Shown: positions 1 through 9,692, numbered from the stretch's first letter. The stretch: 33,338 nucleotides of DNA from an uncultured Pseudomonadota bacterium (GCA_903875455.1 CAIQWF010000090.1:1-33338); one strand, 5' to 3'. Numbers and translations are program-made. Notes: generated by a model from the sequence alone, not told the origin.

Positions 1-5
1 CACAA

Positions 6-320
6 ATGGCAAAATTAAGTGGTGATGTTAATAAAGCAACATTCTTATCACAACTTAATACAAATGTTTTGGCAACGAGTCTAGGGACTAGCGGAGAAGA
101 AGCTGCTACATTGGTAAATGCGTTTGGTAATTTACAAGGAGCATCTCAAAGTGTGGGTGAGAATATGGCTTCCACATTGGGTAATACTGCTCGATTAAAT
201 GGGGTATTACCAAAGCAGGTAGCAAGTGATATTGCTGGTTCTATGGAAGAAATGGCGCTTTTTTCAAAAGGAACTGGTGAGAATTTTGCAATGGCAGCGA
301 TTCAGGCAGCAAAATTAGGT
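6..320 (+). other. Foreign N-terminal segment resembling a phage tail tape-measure protein
   Basis: This stretch encodes about 100 residues rich in Ala, Gly, Ser, Asn and Thr, with blocks such as [20 protein letters not shown] and [19 protein letters not shown]. From memory these resemble the repeated Ala-rich helical part of phage tail tape-measure proteins. GC is about 40% by hand count. It joins TrpF within the shared residues AAKLGVD, near bases 300-325. A short shared word at a junction is what an assembly misjoin or a microhomology recombination leaves behind. No start codon can be assigned, because the frame is open to the window edge. Confidence 0.5.
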
Positions 321-878
321 GTTGATGCAATCGGTCTGGTGTTTTATCCACCGAGCCCACGCAATGTTGAAATAGAACAAGCACAACAGATTGTTCGCGA
401 CTTGCCGGCTTTTACTACCGTAGTGGCGTTATTTGTAAATGAACAGCAAGCGCGGATTCGGGAAGTATTAGCCAATGTCGCGATTGATTGTATTCAGTTT
501 CATGGCGAAGAGGCTGCCGAAGACTGCCGGATTTATGCCAAACCTTATATTAAGGCGTTGCAAATTCATGCAGGCGTTAATATTTCAGGCTTGGCAAAAC
601 ACTATCACGATGCAGCGGGATTGTTGCTCGATGCCTATCATCCTGATGTAAAAGGCGGTTCAGGACATAGTTTTGATTGGGATTTAATTCCGAAACAATG
701 CGACTTGCCGATTATTTTGGCAGGTGGCTTAAGCGTTGAAAATGCCAAACAAGCAGTGCAAACAGTGCGACCTTATGCGCTGGATGTCAGCAGTGGTGTA
801 GAAATAAAAAAAGGGTTTAAGGATGTCGCCAAGATGGCGGCGTTTATCACACAGGTCAATGAAGGTGACAGAAGTTAA
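6..878 (+). CDS. trpF: Phosphoribosylanthranilate isomerase with its N-terminus replaced by foreign sequence
   Basis: From about residue 99 the protein is clearly TrpF, which isomerises N-(5-phosphoribosyl)anthranilate in tryptophan synthesis. Visible TrpF blocks are [38 protein letters not shown] (carrying the catalytic acid Asp) and a phosphate-binding end with [13 protein letters not shown] and [10 protein letters not shown] normal TrpF starts with KICGIT, whose Cys is the general base; that segment of roughly 20 residues is absent. In its place, about 98 residues read like a phage tail tape-measure protein, joined in frame. The reading frame is also open to the left edge. The stop lies one base before trpB, as expected for the trp operon. 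As written the enzyme should be inactive. I think a misjoin at a contig end is likelier than a real fusion. The TrpF identity of the C-terminal two thirds is secure. Confidence 0.75.
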   Translation: MAKLSGDVNKATFLSQLNTNVLATSLGTSGEEAATLVNAFGNLQGASQSVGENMASTLGNTARLNGVLPKQVASDIAGSMEEMALFSKGTGENFAMAAIQAAKLGVDAIGLVFYPPSPRNVEIEQAQQIVRDLPAFTTVVALFVNEQQARIREVLANVAIDCIQFHGEEAAEDCRIYAKPYIKALQIHAGVNISGLAKHYHDAAGLLLDAYHPDVKGGSGHSFDWDLIPKQCDLPIILAGGLSVENAKQAVQTVRPYALDVSSGVEIKKGFKDVAKMAAFITQVNEGDRS

Positions 879-879
879 G

Positions 880-2082
880 ATGACAGATAAATATAATATG
901 CCGGATGAGCGCGGACATTTTGGCCCTTACGGGGGGATGTTTGTAGCTGAAACTTTAATGGAGCCGATACGTGAACTGAACGAAGCTTATCAGCGTTATA
1001 TTGATGATCCTGATTTTATCGCCGAACTGGATGCCGATTTGCAGGATTATGTCGGTCGCCCATCGCCTTTGTATTATGCGGAGCGCTGGAGCAAAGCTTT
1101 GGGTGGGGCACAGATTTATTTAAAGCGTGAAGATTTAAATCACACCGGCGCACATAAAGTTAATAACACTGTCGGTCAAGCTTTGTTAGCGAAAAGAATG
1201 GGCAAAACCCGAATTATTGCCGAAACTGGTGCAGGTCAGCATGGAGTGGCAACGGCAACAGTCGCAGCACGATTAGGTCTGGAATGCGTCGTTTATATGG
1301 GGGCAGTAGACGTGCAGCGTCAAGCCTTAAATGTGTATCGGATGAAACTGTTAGGTGCAACGGTTGTACCGGTTGAATCCGGCTCTAAAACCCTGAAAGA
1401 TGCCTTAAACGAAGCCTTGCGTGATTGGGTGACTAATGTCGACAACACTTTTTATATTATCGGCACGGTCGCAGGCCCTCATCCCTATCCTGCCATGGTG
1501 CGTGATTTTCAAGCGATTATCGGTCGCGAAGCCAAACAACAATGTTTAGCGCAAGTAGGTCGTTTGCCTGATGCGTTGGTTGCTTGCGTGGGCGGAGGCT
1601 CGAATGCCATTGGTTTGTTTTATCCTTTCATAGATGATACCAGCGTGAAAATGTATGGTGTCGAAGCGGCCGGGGATGGCATTGAAACCGGCAGACATTC
1701 CGCAGCCTTATGTGCAGGTCGTCCAGGAGTTTTACATGGTAACCGCACTTATTTAATGGCCGATGATGACGGCGAAATTATCGAAACCCATTCCATTTCC
1801 GCAGGTTTGGATTATCCAGGAGTTGGGCCTGAACATGCGTGGCTAAAAGATACTGGTCGCGCTGAATATGTCAGCATTACTGACGATGAAGCTTTGGAGG
1901 GTTTTCATGCCTTGACCAGTATGGAAGGAATTATTCCGGCTTTGGAGTCCAGTCATGCGATGGCTTATGCCATGAAACTGGCTCCCACGATGACTAAAGA
2001 GCAAATTATTATTGTCAATTTATCCGGTCGCGGAGATAAGGATATGCACACCATAGCACAGCGTGAGGGGATTAAACTATGA
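880..2082 (+). CDS. trpB: Tryptophan synthase beta chain
   Basis: TrpB condenses indole with L-serine to give tryptophan, using pyridoxal phosphate, in the TrpA2B2 complex of the cytoplasm. The 400-residue product has the usual length. It begins [20 protein letters not shown] and carries the PLP lysine in [11 protein letters not shown] (Lys93), the [10 protein letters not shown] substrate loop, the phosphate-binding GGGSNAIG loop and a closing [10 protein letters not shown] block. I chose the ATG at 880, one base after the trpF stop, because the conserved N-terminus starts there. A longer in-frame reading from 823 overlaps trpF and adds a non-conserved extension. The stop overlaps the trpA start by four bases, so translational coupling is likely. 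Confidence 0.97.
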   Translation: MTDKYNMPDERGHFGPYGGMFVAETLMEPIRELNEAYQRYIDDPDFIAELDADLQDYVGRPSPLYYAERWSKALGGAQIYLKREDLNHTGAHKVNNTVGQALLAKRMGKTRIIAETGAGQHGVATATVAARLGLECVVYMGAVDVQRQALNVYRMKLLGATVVPVESGSKTLKDALNEALRDWVTNVDNTFYIIGTVAGPHPYPAMVRDFQAIIGREAKQQCLAQVGRLPDALVACVGGGSNAIGLFYPFIDDTSVKMYGVEAAGDGIETGRHSAALCAGRPGVLHGNRTYLMADDDGEIIETHSISAGLDYPGVGPEHAWLKDTGRAEYVSITDDEALEGFHALTSMEGIIPALESSHAMAYAMKLAPTMTKEQIIIVNLSGRGDKDMHTIAQREGIKL

Positions 2083-2882
2083 GTCGTTTAGCTGCCAAAT
2101 TTGCCGAGCTAAAGCAAGCTAACCGCAAAGCCTTGATTCCATTTATCACGGTTGGCGATCCAAATCCTGAATTTACTGTGCCGATGCTTCATGCCATGGT
2201 TGCGGCAGGAGCCGACATTCTGGAATTAGGCGTACCTTTTTCTGATCCAATGGCCGATGGCCCTGTGATTCAACGCGCCAGTGAGCGGGCTTTAGCGCAT
2301 AAAATGAGCTTGCGAAAAGTATTGGCTCTGGCAGAAGAGTTTCGTCAAACTGACAAAAAAACCCCTTTAGTGTTAATGGGGTATTTGAATCCGGTTGAGA
2401 TGCTGGGTTATCAGGCCTTTGCCGACGCTGCCCATAAAGCCGATATTGACGGCGTTTTAACCGTGGATTTGCCCCCGGAAGAGGCGGCTGAATGTGTTGA
2501 GCTATTGAAAGAAAAAGGTATCGACCAGATTTTTCTGTTGGCTCCAAACAGCACCGAAGGACGTGTTAAAAAAATGGATGCAGTAGGTAGCGGTTATATT
2601 TACTATGTGTCCTTGAAAGGCGTGACTGGTGCGGGACATTTGAATACTGCCGACGTCGAAGCCAAGCTGGCCGAAATCCGAAAAAACACATCTTTACCTG
2701 TGGGTGTAGGCTTCGGGGTGAAAGATGCGCAAACTGCCAAAACCGTTGCTGCAATTGCAGATGGCGTAGTGGTTGGCAGTGCCCTGATTAGCAAGATTGA
2801 AGAAAATTTAGCTAATCCGCAAAAAGCCAAAGATGAAATCGTTGAATTATTAACATCCATGCGTTTGGCAATGGATAGCTAG
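2079..2882 (+). CDS. trpA: Tryptophan synthase alpha chain
   Basis: TrpA cleaves indole-3-glycerol phosphate to indole and glyceraldehyde-3-phosphate and channels indole to TrpB. The 267-residue TIM barrel has the expected length. Both catalytic acids are at their usual positions: Glu49 in [10 protein letters not shown] and Asp60 in MADGP. The phosphate-binding end with VGVGFGVKD and GVVVGSAL is intact, and the flexible loop region shows [12 protein letters not shown]. The ATGA overlap with trpB indicates coupling, which helps equal synthesis of the two subunits. accD begins 13 bases downstream on the same strand, a common gammaproteobacterial order. Confidence 0.97.
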   Translation: MSRLAAKFAELKQANRKALIPFITVGDPNPEFTVPMLHAMVAAGADILELGVPFSDPMADGPVIQRASERALAHKMSLRKVLALAEEFRQTDKKTPLVLMGYLNPVEMLGYQAFADAAHKADIDGVLTVDLPPEEAAECVELLKEKGIDQIFLLAPNSTEGRVKKMDAVGSGYIYYVSLKGVTGAGHLNTADVEAKLAEIRKNTSLPVGVGFGVKDAQTAKTVAAIADGVVVGSALISKIEENLANPQKAKDEIVELLTSMRLAMDS

Positions 2883-2895
2883 GAGCTGTTGCAAC

Positions 2896-3873
2896 ATGAG
2901 TTGGTTTGAAAAATTAGTCCCTTCCACTATTAGAACCAATGCGTCTAATAAAAAGAACACTGTGCCTGAAGGTTTGTGGAATAAATGTCCTAGTTGCAAT
3001 GCGATTTTGTATAACACCGAATTAGAAAAAAACTTCAGTGTTTGTCCAAAATGTAATCATCATATTCGCATAAGCGCCAGAACCCGCTTGGCAATGTTTT
3101 TGGATGAAGAAGGGCGTGAGGAAATTGCTAAAGGCTTAAAACCGGTTGACCCATTAAAATTCAAGGACAGTAAACGCTACAAAGACAGGATTTCGCAAGC
3201 GCAAAAAGAAACCAAGGAAAATGATGCGTTAGTGGTGATGCAAGGTTTTCTGAAAGGACAGCCGATTGTGGCGGCAGCTTTTGATTTCAGTTTTATGGGC
3301 GGCTCGATGGGGTCTGTTGTTGGTGAACGTTTTGTCCGTGGTGTGAACAGAAGTTTGGAAATTGGAGCTCCTTTTATCGTTTTTACCGCTAGTGGTGGCG
3401 CAAGAATGCAGGAGTCGCTGTTTTCCTTGTTTCAAATGACCAAAACCAGCGCAGTGTTGACCAAGTTATCAGAAGCCGGTTTGCCTTATATTTCCTTTAT
3501 GACTGACCCGACTATGGGGGGCGTTTCTGCAAGTTTAGCTATGTTAGGCGACATTAATGTTGCAGAGCCCAACGCTTTGATTGGTTTTGCCGGTCCGCGT
3601 GTTATCGAGCAAACAGTCAGGGAAAAATTACCGGAGGGTTTTCAACGCAGCGAGTTTTTGCAAGAGCATGGGGCGATAGACATGATTATCGATCGCCGGG
3701 AAATGCGCGATAAAATCAGTAGCATTTTGGCAATGTTAATGATGGGACGTAGCACTCCTGCGGAAAAAACGGCAGAAAACACCAATGCAGAATCAGAAGT
3801 AGTCGTAACAAAAATGCCAATGGCTGAGGTTATTGTCGAATCCCAGGAACAACAGCAAAACGACGCAGTGTAA
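2896..3873 (+). CDS. accD: Acetyl-CoA carboxylase carboxyltransferase subunit beta
   Basis: AccD pairs with AccA to transfer the carboxyl group from biotin to acetyl-CoA, the first committed step of fatty acid synthesis. The N-terminal zinc finger is intact (Cys31, Cys34, Cys50, Cys53). The crotonase-like fold follows, with [12 protein letters not shown] and the oxyanion-hole glycines in [16 protein letters not shown]. An AGGAGC ribosome-binding site lies 7 bases before the ATG. At 325 residues it is somewhat longer than E. coli AccD (304). The excess is an acidic, Gln-rich tail after about residue 285 that lacks obvious conservation. Confidence 0.96.
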   Translation: MSWFEKLVPSTIRTNASNKKNTVPEGLWNKCPSCNAILYNTELEKNFSVCPKCNHHIRISARTRLAMFLDEEGREEIAKGLKPVDPLKFKDSKRYKDRISQAQKETKENDALVVMQGFLKGQPIVAAAFDFSFMGGSMGSVVGERFVRGVNRSLEIGAPFIVFTASGGARMQESLFSLFQMTKTSAVLTKLSEAGLPYISFMTDPTMGGVSASLAMLGDINVAEPNALIGFAGPRVIEQTVREKLPEGFQRSEFLQEHGAIDMIIDRREMRDKISSILAMLMMGRSTPAEKTAENTNAESEVVVTKMPMAEVIVESQEQQQNDAV

Positions 3874-3881
3874 CTAGCTAT

Positions 3882-5153
3882 ATGAGCCGTTTTGATTCAC
3901 TACAAGCCTGGCTGGATTGGCAGGAAGAACTTCATCCTCGTGCTATTGACTTAGGCTTAAGCCGGGCGGCGTTAGTTTTTCAAAAACTTAATCGTGCTGA
4001 TATAAAACCTGTAACAATTACGGTTGCAGGTACCAATGGCAAAGGCTCATGCGTGGCTTTTTTGGAAGGAATTTACAAAGCTCAAGGCTATAAGGTGGGA
4101 ACTTACACTTCTCCCCATATTCTAAAATATAATGAGCGCATTAAAATTGATGGCGTTCCGGTGTCTGACGAACTGATTTGCCAGGCTTTTGAACGAATAG
4201 ATAAGGCACGCGACGATGTATCGTTAAGTTATTTTGAGTTTGGTACTTTAGCAGCATTGGATATTTTTTCCCGTGCTAAACTTGATGTGCAGTTATTAGA
4301 AGTTGGCCTGGGTGGCAGACTGGATGCAGTGAATATTGTTGATCCCGATGTTGCGATTGTCAGCAGCATCGATATAGATCATGTTGACTGGCTGGGAGGA
4401 ACCCGCGAAGCGATAGGACGGGAAAAAGCCGGGATTTTTCGCAAAAATATCCCGGCAATTATTGGGGATTTGGAGCCGCCGCAATCGCTTTTCCAATGCG
4501 CCAAAGAAAAACAAGCATTGCTGTTTTGTCTAGGTAAAGATTTCAGCTATGAAAAATCGCTTTTGGGCTGGAACTGGCACTGTATCAACCAAAGTTACAC
4601 TGATTTACCCTATCCGGTTTTAAAAGGTGAACATCAATTTCGCAATGCGTCTACAGTGATATTTGCAGTAATGCAAATGCAAAAACTGCTGCCGGTGAGT
4701 GAAAAGGCGATTCATCAGGGGCTGAAAAATGCGCAGTTACTAGGCCGATTTCAGCTGTGCGAAGAAAATATTCCGGTATTATTGGATGTGGCTCATAATC
4801 CCCAAGCTGTGCGGACTTTGGTTGAGCATTTGAGCGAGAACTTTGCCGATAAAAAAATTCACGCAGTGTTTTCAATGATGAAAGATAAAGATATAAATTG
4901 TGTCATTGAATTGATAAAAGATAAAATCAGTGACTGGTTTATTGCACCTTTGAAAAACTCACGCGCAGCAACTGAAGAAATGATGCAAGCCTGTTTTAAA
5001 AAGCAAAATATTAATCAGGTGGCCATGGGGTTTGAAAGTTTTAACGAAGCTTACTCGGCCGCAAAACAACATGCCGGACAGGACGACTTGATTTTAATTT
5101 TTGGTTCTTTCTTTTTGGTGTCAGAATATTTGGCTGACAAGAAAATATCTTAA
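3882..5153 (+). CDS. folC: Bifunctional folylpolyglutamate synthase / dihydrofolate synthase
   Basis: FolC adds L-glutamate to dihydropteroate and then to reduced folates, using ATP. The 423-residue Mur-ligase-like protein shows the P-loop GTNGKGSC near residue 49, the family motif LEVGLGGRLDAVN, SSIDIDHVDWLG, and the C-terminal domain entry LDVAHNPQAV. It starts 8 bases after accD, with no strong ribosome-binding site, so it is probably translated from the accD message. The accD-folC-dedD order matches other gammaproteobacteria. In an organism that uses both folate and H4MPT for one-carbon transfer, glutamylation specificity could matter, but the sequence does not address that. Confidence 0.95.
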   Translation: MSRFDSLQAWLDWQEELHPRAIDLGLSRAALVFQKLNRADIKPVTITVAGTNGKGSCVAFLEGIYKAQGYKVGTYTSPHILKYNERIKIDGVPVSDELICQAFERIDKARDDVSLSYFEFGTLAALDIFSRAKLDVQLLEVGLGGRLDAVNIVDPDVAIVSSIDIDHVDWLGGTREAIGREKAGIFRKNIPAIIGDLEPPQSLFQCAKEKQALLFCLGKDFSYEKSLLGWNWHCINQSYTDLPYPVLKGEHQFRNASTVIFAVMQMQKLLPVSEKAIHQGLKNAQLLGRFQLCEENIPVLLDVAHNPQAVRTLVEHLSENFADKKIHAVFSMMKDKDINCVIELIKDKISDWFIAPLKNSRAATEEMMQACFKKQNINQVAMGFESFNEAYSAAKQHAGQDDLILIFGSFFLVSEYLADKKIS

Positions 5154-5162
5154 GGTGCAACA

Positions 5163-5933
5163 ATGGAAATAGATGATAAATTAAAAAATAGATTAGCTGG
5201 CACCGCTGTGGTGACAGTTTTGGCGATCATTTTTTTGCCGATGTTGTTTGATTCGCCCGCTGAAAAAAAAGCACAAGTTGTTAGTGAGCTTGATATTCCC
5301 GGCAAACCGGAGGTTTCACCGCTCCTGAATACTGCCATAGTTCCTGATAAAACTGCCGAAGTTGTTGTAAAACCAAAGCCTGCCGAAGATAATGCTGGCA
5401 AAGCTTCTGAAGGCTTGATAGACAAAGCTGAAAAAACCGAGGATTTAGAATTGGAAAATCCACCGCAAGACGTTGAAGCCGCTGCTCAGGAAGATGAAAA
5501 TCCCGCCCCAGCAAAGAAAAAAGCACATAAGAAAACAGAAGAGCACGAGGTTACAGCCTCAACAGAAGAAGAAAAATTAGAAAAACCTGTTAAAAAAACC
5601 TCTAAATCAGAACCACCTGCTTTGGCTGAAAATGACACTCAGAAAAAAGAAACTGTCAAGGGGCTACCAAGCTTGGATTCGGCTCCTGCGGCGGAAAAAC
5701 ATCGTTGGGTAGTACAGGTAGCCAGTTTAACAGATCAGGCTAAGGCCAATGCCTTTAGAGATAAACTGCGCAGTCAGGGTTTTCCGGCAACAGTTGATTC
5801 TGTTTGGCTTAAGGGCAAAGGGCGCGTTTATCGCCTTAAAGTAGGTCCTGAACTGGATGCTGAAAAAGCCAAATCCATGAAAAATAAAATCAATCAGATG
5901 AATAATGTAAACAGCATTGCCATAGCTGAGTAG
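5163..5933 (+). CDS. dedD: DedD-like SPOR-domain cell division protein
   Basis: DedD-type proteins are inner-membrane proteins that bind denuded septal peptidoglycan through a periplasmic SPOR domain and accumulate at the division site. The 256-residue product has a short cytoplasmic start, one membrane helix (about residues 12-30, VVTVLAIIFLPMLF), a Lys/Glu/Pro/Ala-rich linker (about 35-180) and a C-terminal SPOR domain (about 180-256) with HRWVVQVASL, AFRDKLRSQGFPA and VYRLKVGPE. It starts 9 bases after folC with AAGGTG as ribosome-binding site. cvpA, which usually follows dedD, is not present here. Confidence 0.9.
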   Translation: MEIDDKLKNRLAGTAVVTVLAIIFLPMLFDSPAEKKAQVVSELDIPGKPEVSPLLNTAIVPDKTAEVVVKPKPAEDNAGKASEGLIDKAEKTEDLELENPPQDVEAAAQEDENPAPAKKKAHKKTEEHEVTASTEEEKLEKPVKKTSKSEPPALAENDTQKKETVKGLPSLDSAPAAEKHRWVVQVASLTDQAKANAFRDKLRSQGFPATVDSVWLKGKGRVYRLKVGPELDAEKAKSMKNKINQMNNVNSIAIAE

Positions 5934-6025
5934 CCTTGCGGCATGTTAACTTTGTGCTATTTGGATAATGCTAGGCATGTCGGTTGGTTTTGATGATTGA
6001 ATCAGTAACTCGCATGTTAAACATC

Positions 6026-6148
6026 CAGTTTATCTCTCCTTTCCAGGCTCTCGCCGTATGTACGGGAGCCAATCCAGCCCGAAAAGGCAACTCCATAACA
6101 ATTCAAACATATCAAGCAGATAGATAAACTGACTGGCAGAATTGTTAT
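6026..6148 (+). promoter_or_regulatory. Structured leader upstream of purF with overlapping inverted repeats
   Basis: The 250 bases between dedD and purF contain no gene. Three inverted repeats can be read directly. ATAACAATTC at 6095-6104 pairs with GAATTGTTAT at 6139-6148. CAGTTTATCT at 6026-6035 pairs with AGATAAACTG at 6122-6131. A hairpin at 6046-6070 pairs GGCTC with GAGCC and CCGTA with TACGG around a bulge. The 6122-6131 arm lies inside the loop of the 6095-6148 stem, so the long pairings could compete. No PurR-like palindrome was seen. A role in purF regulation is inference. Confidence 0.4.
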
Positions 6149-6183
6149 AGTTATCGTTAGTTCATTTAAAATCAGGAAAAAAA

Positions 6184-7692
6184 ATGTGTGGTATCGCAGG
6201 TATTGTTTCGCATCAGAATGTTAATCAAGAGCTTTATGATGCACTGACTGTATTACAGCATCGTGGCCAAGATGCTGCCGGTATAGTCACTTGTGAAAAC
6301 GGACGTTTGCATTTGCGCAAAGAAAACGGCTTGACTCGTGATGTTTTTACCAACAGCCAAATGTTAAAACTCAAGGGCAACATGGGGATTGCGCATGTTC
6401 GCTATCCAACCGCAGGTTGTACCAGTTCTGCAGAAGCCCAGCCTTTTTATGTCAATTCCCCTTTTGGTTTGACACTTGCACATAACGGTAATTTAACCAA
6501 TACCGAAGAATTAAAGCAGGCTTTGTTTGTCGAAGACCAACGGCATTTGAATACCGATTCGGACTCAGAAATTCTTCTGAACGTGTTTGCACATGAGTTA
6601 CAGCAACTGCACAAACTCAAATTAACTCCCGAAGATTTATTTAATGCGGTGGCTGCCGTCCATAAACGCTGCCGTGGTGCATATGCGGTGTTAGTGATGA
6701 TAGCAGGTGTGGGAATTTTAGGGTTTAGAGATCCGCACGGCATCCGTCCGATTGTATTCGGTGAGCGTAAAACCGAGCAAGGCTCTGATTTTATGATTGC
6801 CTCCGAAAGTGTGGCATTAGACGTACTCGATTTTAACTTAATCCGCGATATCGAGCCGGGCGAAGCGGTTTTTATTGAAACTGATGGCACTCTTCATATC
6901 AAACAATGCTCGGAGACGGTTGATCACTGTCCGTGTATTTTTGAATACGTCTATTTTGCCCGTCCAGATTCGATTATTGACGATATTTCGGTATATAAAG
7001 CCCGGATTCGCATGGGTGACAAATTGGCCGACAAGGTGCAAAGAGAATGGCCGGATCATGATATTGATGTGATTATTCCTATCCCTGACACTAGCCGTAC
7101 TTCAGCATTACAAATGGCCCACAAACTTGGCGTAAAATTCAGAGAGGGGTTTATCAAGAATCGCTATATTGGCCGCACTTTTATTATGCCCGGACAGCAA
7201 ATGCGCAAAAAATCCGTGCGCCAGAAGCTGAATGCAATTGATCTGGAGTTTGATGGAAAGAATGTGTTGTTAGTTGATGATTCAATCGTGCGTGGGACAA
7301 CGTCTGAGCAAATTATTCAAATGGCCCGTGATGCAGGAGCGAAAAAGGTTTATTTTGCTTCGGCTGCGCCACCTGTGCGTTATCCGAATGTTTATGGGAT
7401 TGATATGCCCGCTGCCCACGAACTGATTGCCCATGGCCGCACTGAAGAGGAAGTGTGTGAAGCAATTGGCGCGGATAAACTCATTTATCAGGACTTGCAG
7501 GATTTGATTGATGCTGTGCAAAAAGGCAATCGTGAAATCAAGCATTTTGATACCTCCTGTTTCGATCATCAGTATATTACTGGCGATATTGACGATGCCT
7601 ATCTGGAAAAGGTTGAAGCCCTGCGCAATGACAAAACCCGTACTGAACGCAATTCAGGCGATTTTATTATTGAAATCCAGAATTCAAATTAA
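6184..7692 (+). CDS. purF: Amidophosphoribosyltransferase
   Basis: PurF transfers ammonia from glutamine to PRPP, giving phosphoribosylamine, the first step of purine synthesis. The 502-residue protein begins [11 protein letters not shown], so the N-terminal nucleophile Cys follows the initiator Met directly without a propeptide, as in the E. coli type. The glutaminase half shows [19 protein letters not shown] and LAHNGNLTN. The phosphoribosyltransferase half carries [24 protein letters not shown] and the PRPP loop [12 protein letters not shown] near residue 362. An AGGA ribosome-binding site lies shortly before the ATG. Confidence 0.97.
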   Translation: MCGIAGIVSHQNVNQELYDALTVLQHRGQDAAGIVTCENGRLHLRKENGLTRDVFTNSQMLKLKGNMGIAHVRYPTAGCTSSAEAQPFYVNSPFGLTLAHNGNLTNTEELKQALFVEDQRHLNTDSDSEILLNVFAHELQQLHKLKLTPEDLFNAVAAVHKRCRGAYAVLVMIAGVGILGFRDPHGIRPIVFGERKTEQGSDFMIASESVALDVLDFNLIRDIEPGEAVFIETDGTLHIKQCSETVDHCPCIFEYVYFARPDSIIDDISVYKARIRMGDKLADKVQREWPDHDIDVIIPIPDTSRTSALQMAHKLGVKFREGFIKNRYIGRTFIMPGQQMRKKSVRQKLNAIDLEFDGKNVLLVDDSIVRGTTSEQIIQMARDAGAKKVYFASAAPPVRYPNVYGIDMPAAHELIAHGRTEEEVCEAIGADKLIYQDLQDLIDAVQKGNREIKHFDTSCFDHQYITGDIDDAYLEKVEALRNDKTRTERNSGDFIIEIQNSN

Positions 7693-7754
7693 AATAGCCT
7701 GAGACTTTCCTGATTTTTAAAAAACTAAAACTGAAACACACGGTTAAATTTTAA

Positions 7755-8936
7755 ATGAACGAACAGAATTGGAATCACTACGCTCCTGAAACCCAGGCAA
7801 TAAGGGCAGGGCATAATCGTACGGACGAGGATGAACACAGTATGCCGCTGTTTATGACATCAAGCTATGTGTTTGAGTCGGCAGAACAGGCGGCGTTGCG
7901 TTTTACCGGCAAACAGGCGGGCAATATTTATTCACGTTTTACCAATCCGACGGTTGATGTATTTCAACAGCGTTTGGCGCTAATGGAAAAAGGCGAGCGC
8001 TGTCTGGCATTTTCATCCGGCATGGCGGCAATTATGGCTATCGGCATGGGCTTATTGAAAGCCGGTGACCATATTGTCTCGTCACGCAGCGTGTTTGGTA
8101 ACACGATTTTGATGTTTGAAAATTATTTTGGTAAATTCGGGGTTGGCACCGATTTTGTCACTTTGACGGATTTGAACGCATGGGAAGCGGCAATCAAACC
8201 GAACACCCGTTTTCTATTCGTGGAAACGCCATCGAATCCATTAATCGAAATTGCCGATATTCAAGCATTGGCTGAAATCGCGCATAGACACGGCTGTTTA
8301 TTGGTGGTTGACAATGTATTTTGTACGCCAATTTTGCAGCAGCCATTGCTTTTAGGCGCGGACATTGTGGTGCATTCCGCCACCAAATATATTGATGGCC
8401 AAGGCCGTTGCGTGGGCGGCGCTGTGGTTGCCAGCAACGAAATCATCGATAAATATATTTATCCGTATTTGCGCACTGGTGGTGCCACCATGAGTGCATT
8501 TAATGCCTGGGTCTTTGCCGGTGGTTTGGAAACTTTGGTCGTGCGAATGAAAGCTCATTGTGACAATGCGTTTGAGCTCGCGAAATGGCTGGAGCAACAA
8601 TCCGCTGTGACGAAAGTCCATTATCCGGGGCTTGTCTCTCACGCCCAGCATGAATTGGCAAAAAGACAGCAATCGCATTTTGGCGGCGTAGTCAGTTTTG
8701 AACTGGCAGATGGAAAAGATCAGGCCTGGCAGTTGATTAATGCAACGCAAATGCTATCCATTACGGCTAATTTAGGTGATGTAAAAACCACCATTACTCA
8801 TCCAGCCAGCACCACTCATGGCCGTTTAACTCCTGAAGTTCGCGCAGCTGCCGGAATAAAAGACGGACTGGTGCGGATTTCAGTCGGATTGGAAAATATT
8901 GACGACATTAAAAACGATTTGTTAAGAGGTTTATAA
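7755..8936 (+). CDS. metZ: O-succinylhomoserine sulfhydrylase
   Basis: MetZ is a PLP enzyme of the Cys/Met metabolism family that makes homocysteine directly from O-succinylhomoserine and sulfide. The 393-residue product has the PLP lysine (Lys211) in HSATKYIDGQGR, the start motif ETQAIRAG, and a SRFTNPTVDVFQQRLALMEK block. Position directly after purF is the usual place of metZ in Pseudomonas-like gammaproteobacteria, which supports metZ over metB or metC. No clear ribosome-binding site precedes the ATG. O-acetylhomoserine use cannot be excluded from sequence alone. Confidence 0.92.
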   Translation: MNEQNWNHYAPETQAIRAGHNRTDEDEHSMPLFMTSSYVFESAEQAALRFTGKQAGNIYSRFTNPTVDVFQQRLALMEKGERCLAFSSGMAAIMAIGMGLLKAGDHIVSSRSVFGNTILMFENYFGKFGVGTDFVTLTDLNAWEAAIKPNTRFLFVETPSNPLIEIADIQALAEIAHRHGCLLVVDNVFCTPILQQPLLLGADIVVHSATKYIDGQGRCVGGAVVASNEIIDKYIYPYLRTGGATMSAFNAWVFAGGLETLVVRMKAHCDNAFELAKWLEQQSAVTKVHYPGLVSHAQHELAKRQQSHFGGVVSFELADGKDQAWQLINATQMLSITANLGDVKTTITHPASTTHGRLTPEVRAAAGIKDGLVRISVGLENIDDIKNDLLRGL

Positions 8937-8954
8937 ACTTTTAAACATTTCACT

Positions 8955-8986
8955 GATTAGCAGAAAACATCTTAAAATAGCTAATC
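8955..8986 (+). terminator. Weak hairpin after metZ
   Basis: GATTAGC (8955-8961) and GCTAATC (8980-8986) form a perfect 7-base inverted repeat, followed by TTTC. The position 18 bases after metZ fits a terminator, but the stem is AT-rich and the T run short. Confidence 0.3.
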
Positions 8987-9016
8987 TTTCACCTCGAGAA
9001 CACCAAGAGAAAAACA

Positions 9017-9616
9017 ATGAAAAACTATGTAATCGCAGCAGTAATTTTGGCGCTAGGTTCTACTTCCGTACAGGCAAAACAACTGACTAAAGACCAGCTG
9101 CCTGAAAAAATTCGCACCCATTTTGCTAAAAAGCACCCTAAAGTGACTAATCTGGTTATCACTGAAGAAAAGCATTTCGGCCAAGATCTTTATGAGCTGG
9201 ATTTTGTTGAAGAATTGACCATTAAAGTTCCCGATGAGAAAGATGCGAAGGGGCAAAAACTGAAAGAGCAGGTAGCTCAAGAAAAAACAGCGGTTTTTTA
9301 CAGAACCAATGGCCATTTCTTTATCAATGCAGAAAAGATTGAAGCATTTAATATTATTCCGGGTGTTGTGATTAATGCTTTAAAAGCGGCTTTTCCTGAT
9401 TATAAAATAACTGCCGCCCAGTTGATTCCTAATCCTAATGGCCCTTTTGAAGAATATGAAGTGGTGATTAACGCTACCGGTGGCACTTGGCGTGTTTCGA
9501 TTGATAATAAAGGCGGGATTATCAGCAAAGAAAATGTATCTGCCGCTCCAGCAGCTACCGCAGCACCTGCTGCGCCAGCAAAACCCGTTGCCGCCCCTGC
9601 TCCTGCAAAAAAATAA
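9017..9616 (+). CDS. Exported PepSY-like domain protein with Ala/Pro tail
   Basis: The 199-residue product has a signal peptide (about residues 1-20, cleavage after VQA). It then has two similar segments of the PepSY-like type: one with LPEKIRTHFAKKHPKVTNLVI and YELDFVEE, the second with VVINALKAAFPDYKITAAQLI and YEVVINATGGTWRVSIDN. The last 25 residues are almost only Ala, Pro and Lys. It should be periplasmic or secreted. PepSY-like folds are seen in protease inhibitors and signalling proteins, but no specific job can be named here. An AGAG-type ribosome-binding site precedes the ATG, and a strong terminator follows, so it is probably a single-gene unit. Confidence 0.75.
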   Translation: MKNYVIAAVILALGSTSVQAKQLTKDQLPEKIRTHFAKKHPKVTNLVITEEKHFGQDLYELDFVEELTIKVPDEKDAKGQKLKEQVAQEKTAVFYRTNGHFFINAEKIEAFNIIPGVVINALKAAFPDYKITAAQLIPNPNGPFEEYEVVINATGGTWRVSIDNKGGIISKENVSAAPAATAAPAAPAKPVAAPAPAKK

Positions 9617-9651
9617 ATTTTCTCTGTCAGAATCAGTATTTACAAAATTTT

Positions 9652-9692
9652 AAAATCAACAAGATTGTCGGAAACAACATCTTGTTGATTTT
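9652..9692 (+). terminator. Rho-independent terminator between the PepSY gene and dnaQ
   Basis: A perfect 14-base stem pairs 9652-9665 (AAAATCAACAAGAT) with 9679-9692 (ATCTTGTTGATTTT) around a 13-base loop, and T residues continue after the stem to 9694. It should end the upstream transcript. Confidence 0.8.

Noticed and set aside
823-879. N-terminal extension of trpB starting at 823
   Set aside because: It overlaps trpF, is not conserved, and the family N-terminus begins at the ATG at 880.
5941-6020. Repeated word GCATGTTAA at 5941 and 6012, again near 11916
   Set aside because: Nine bases in AT-rich spacers are easily shared by chance, and spacing and surroundings differ.
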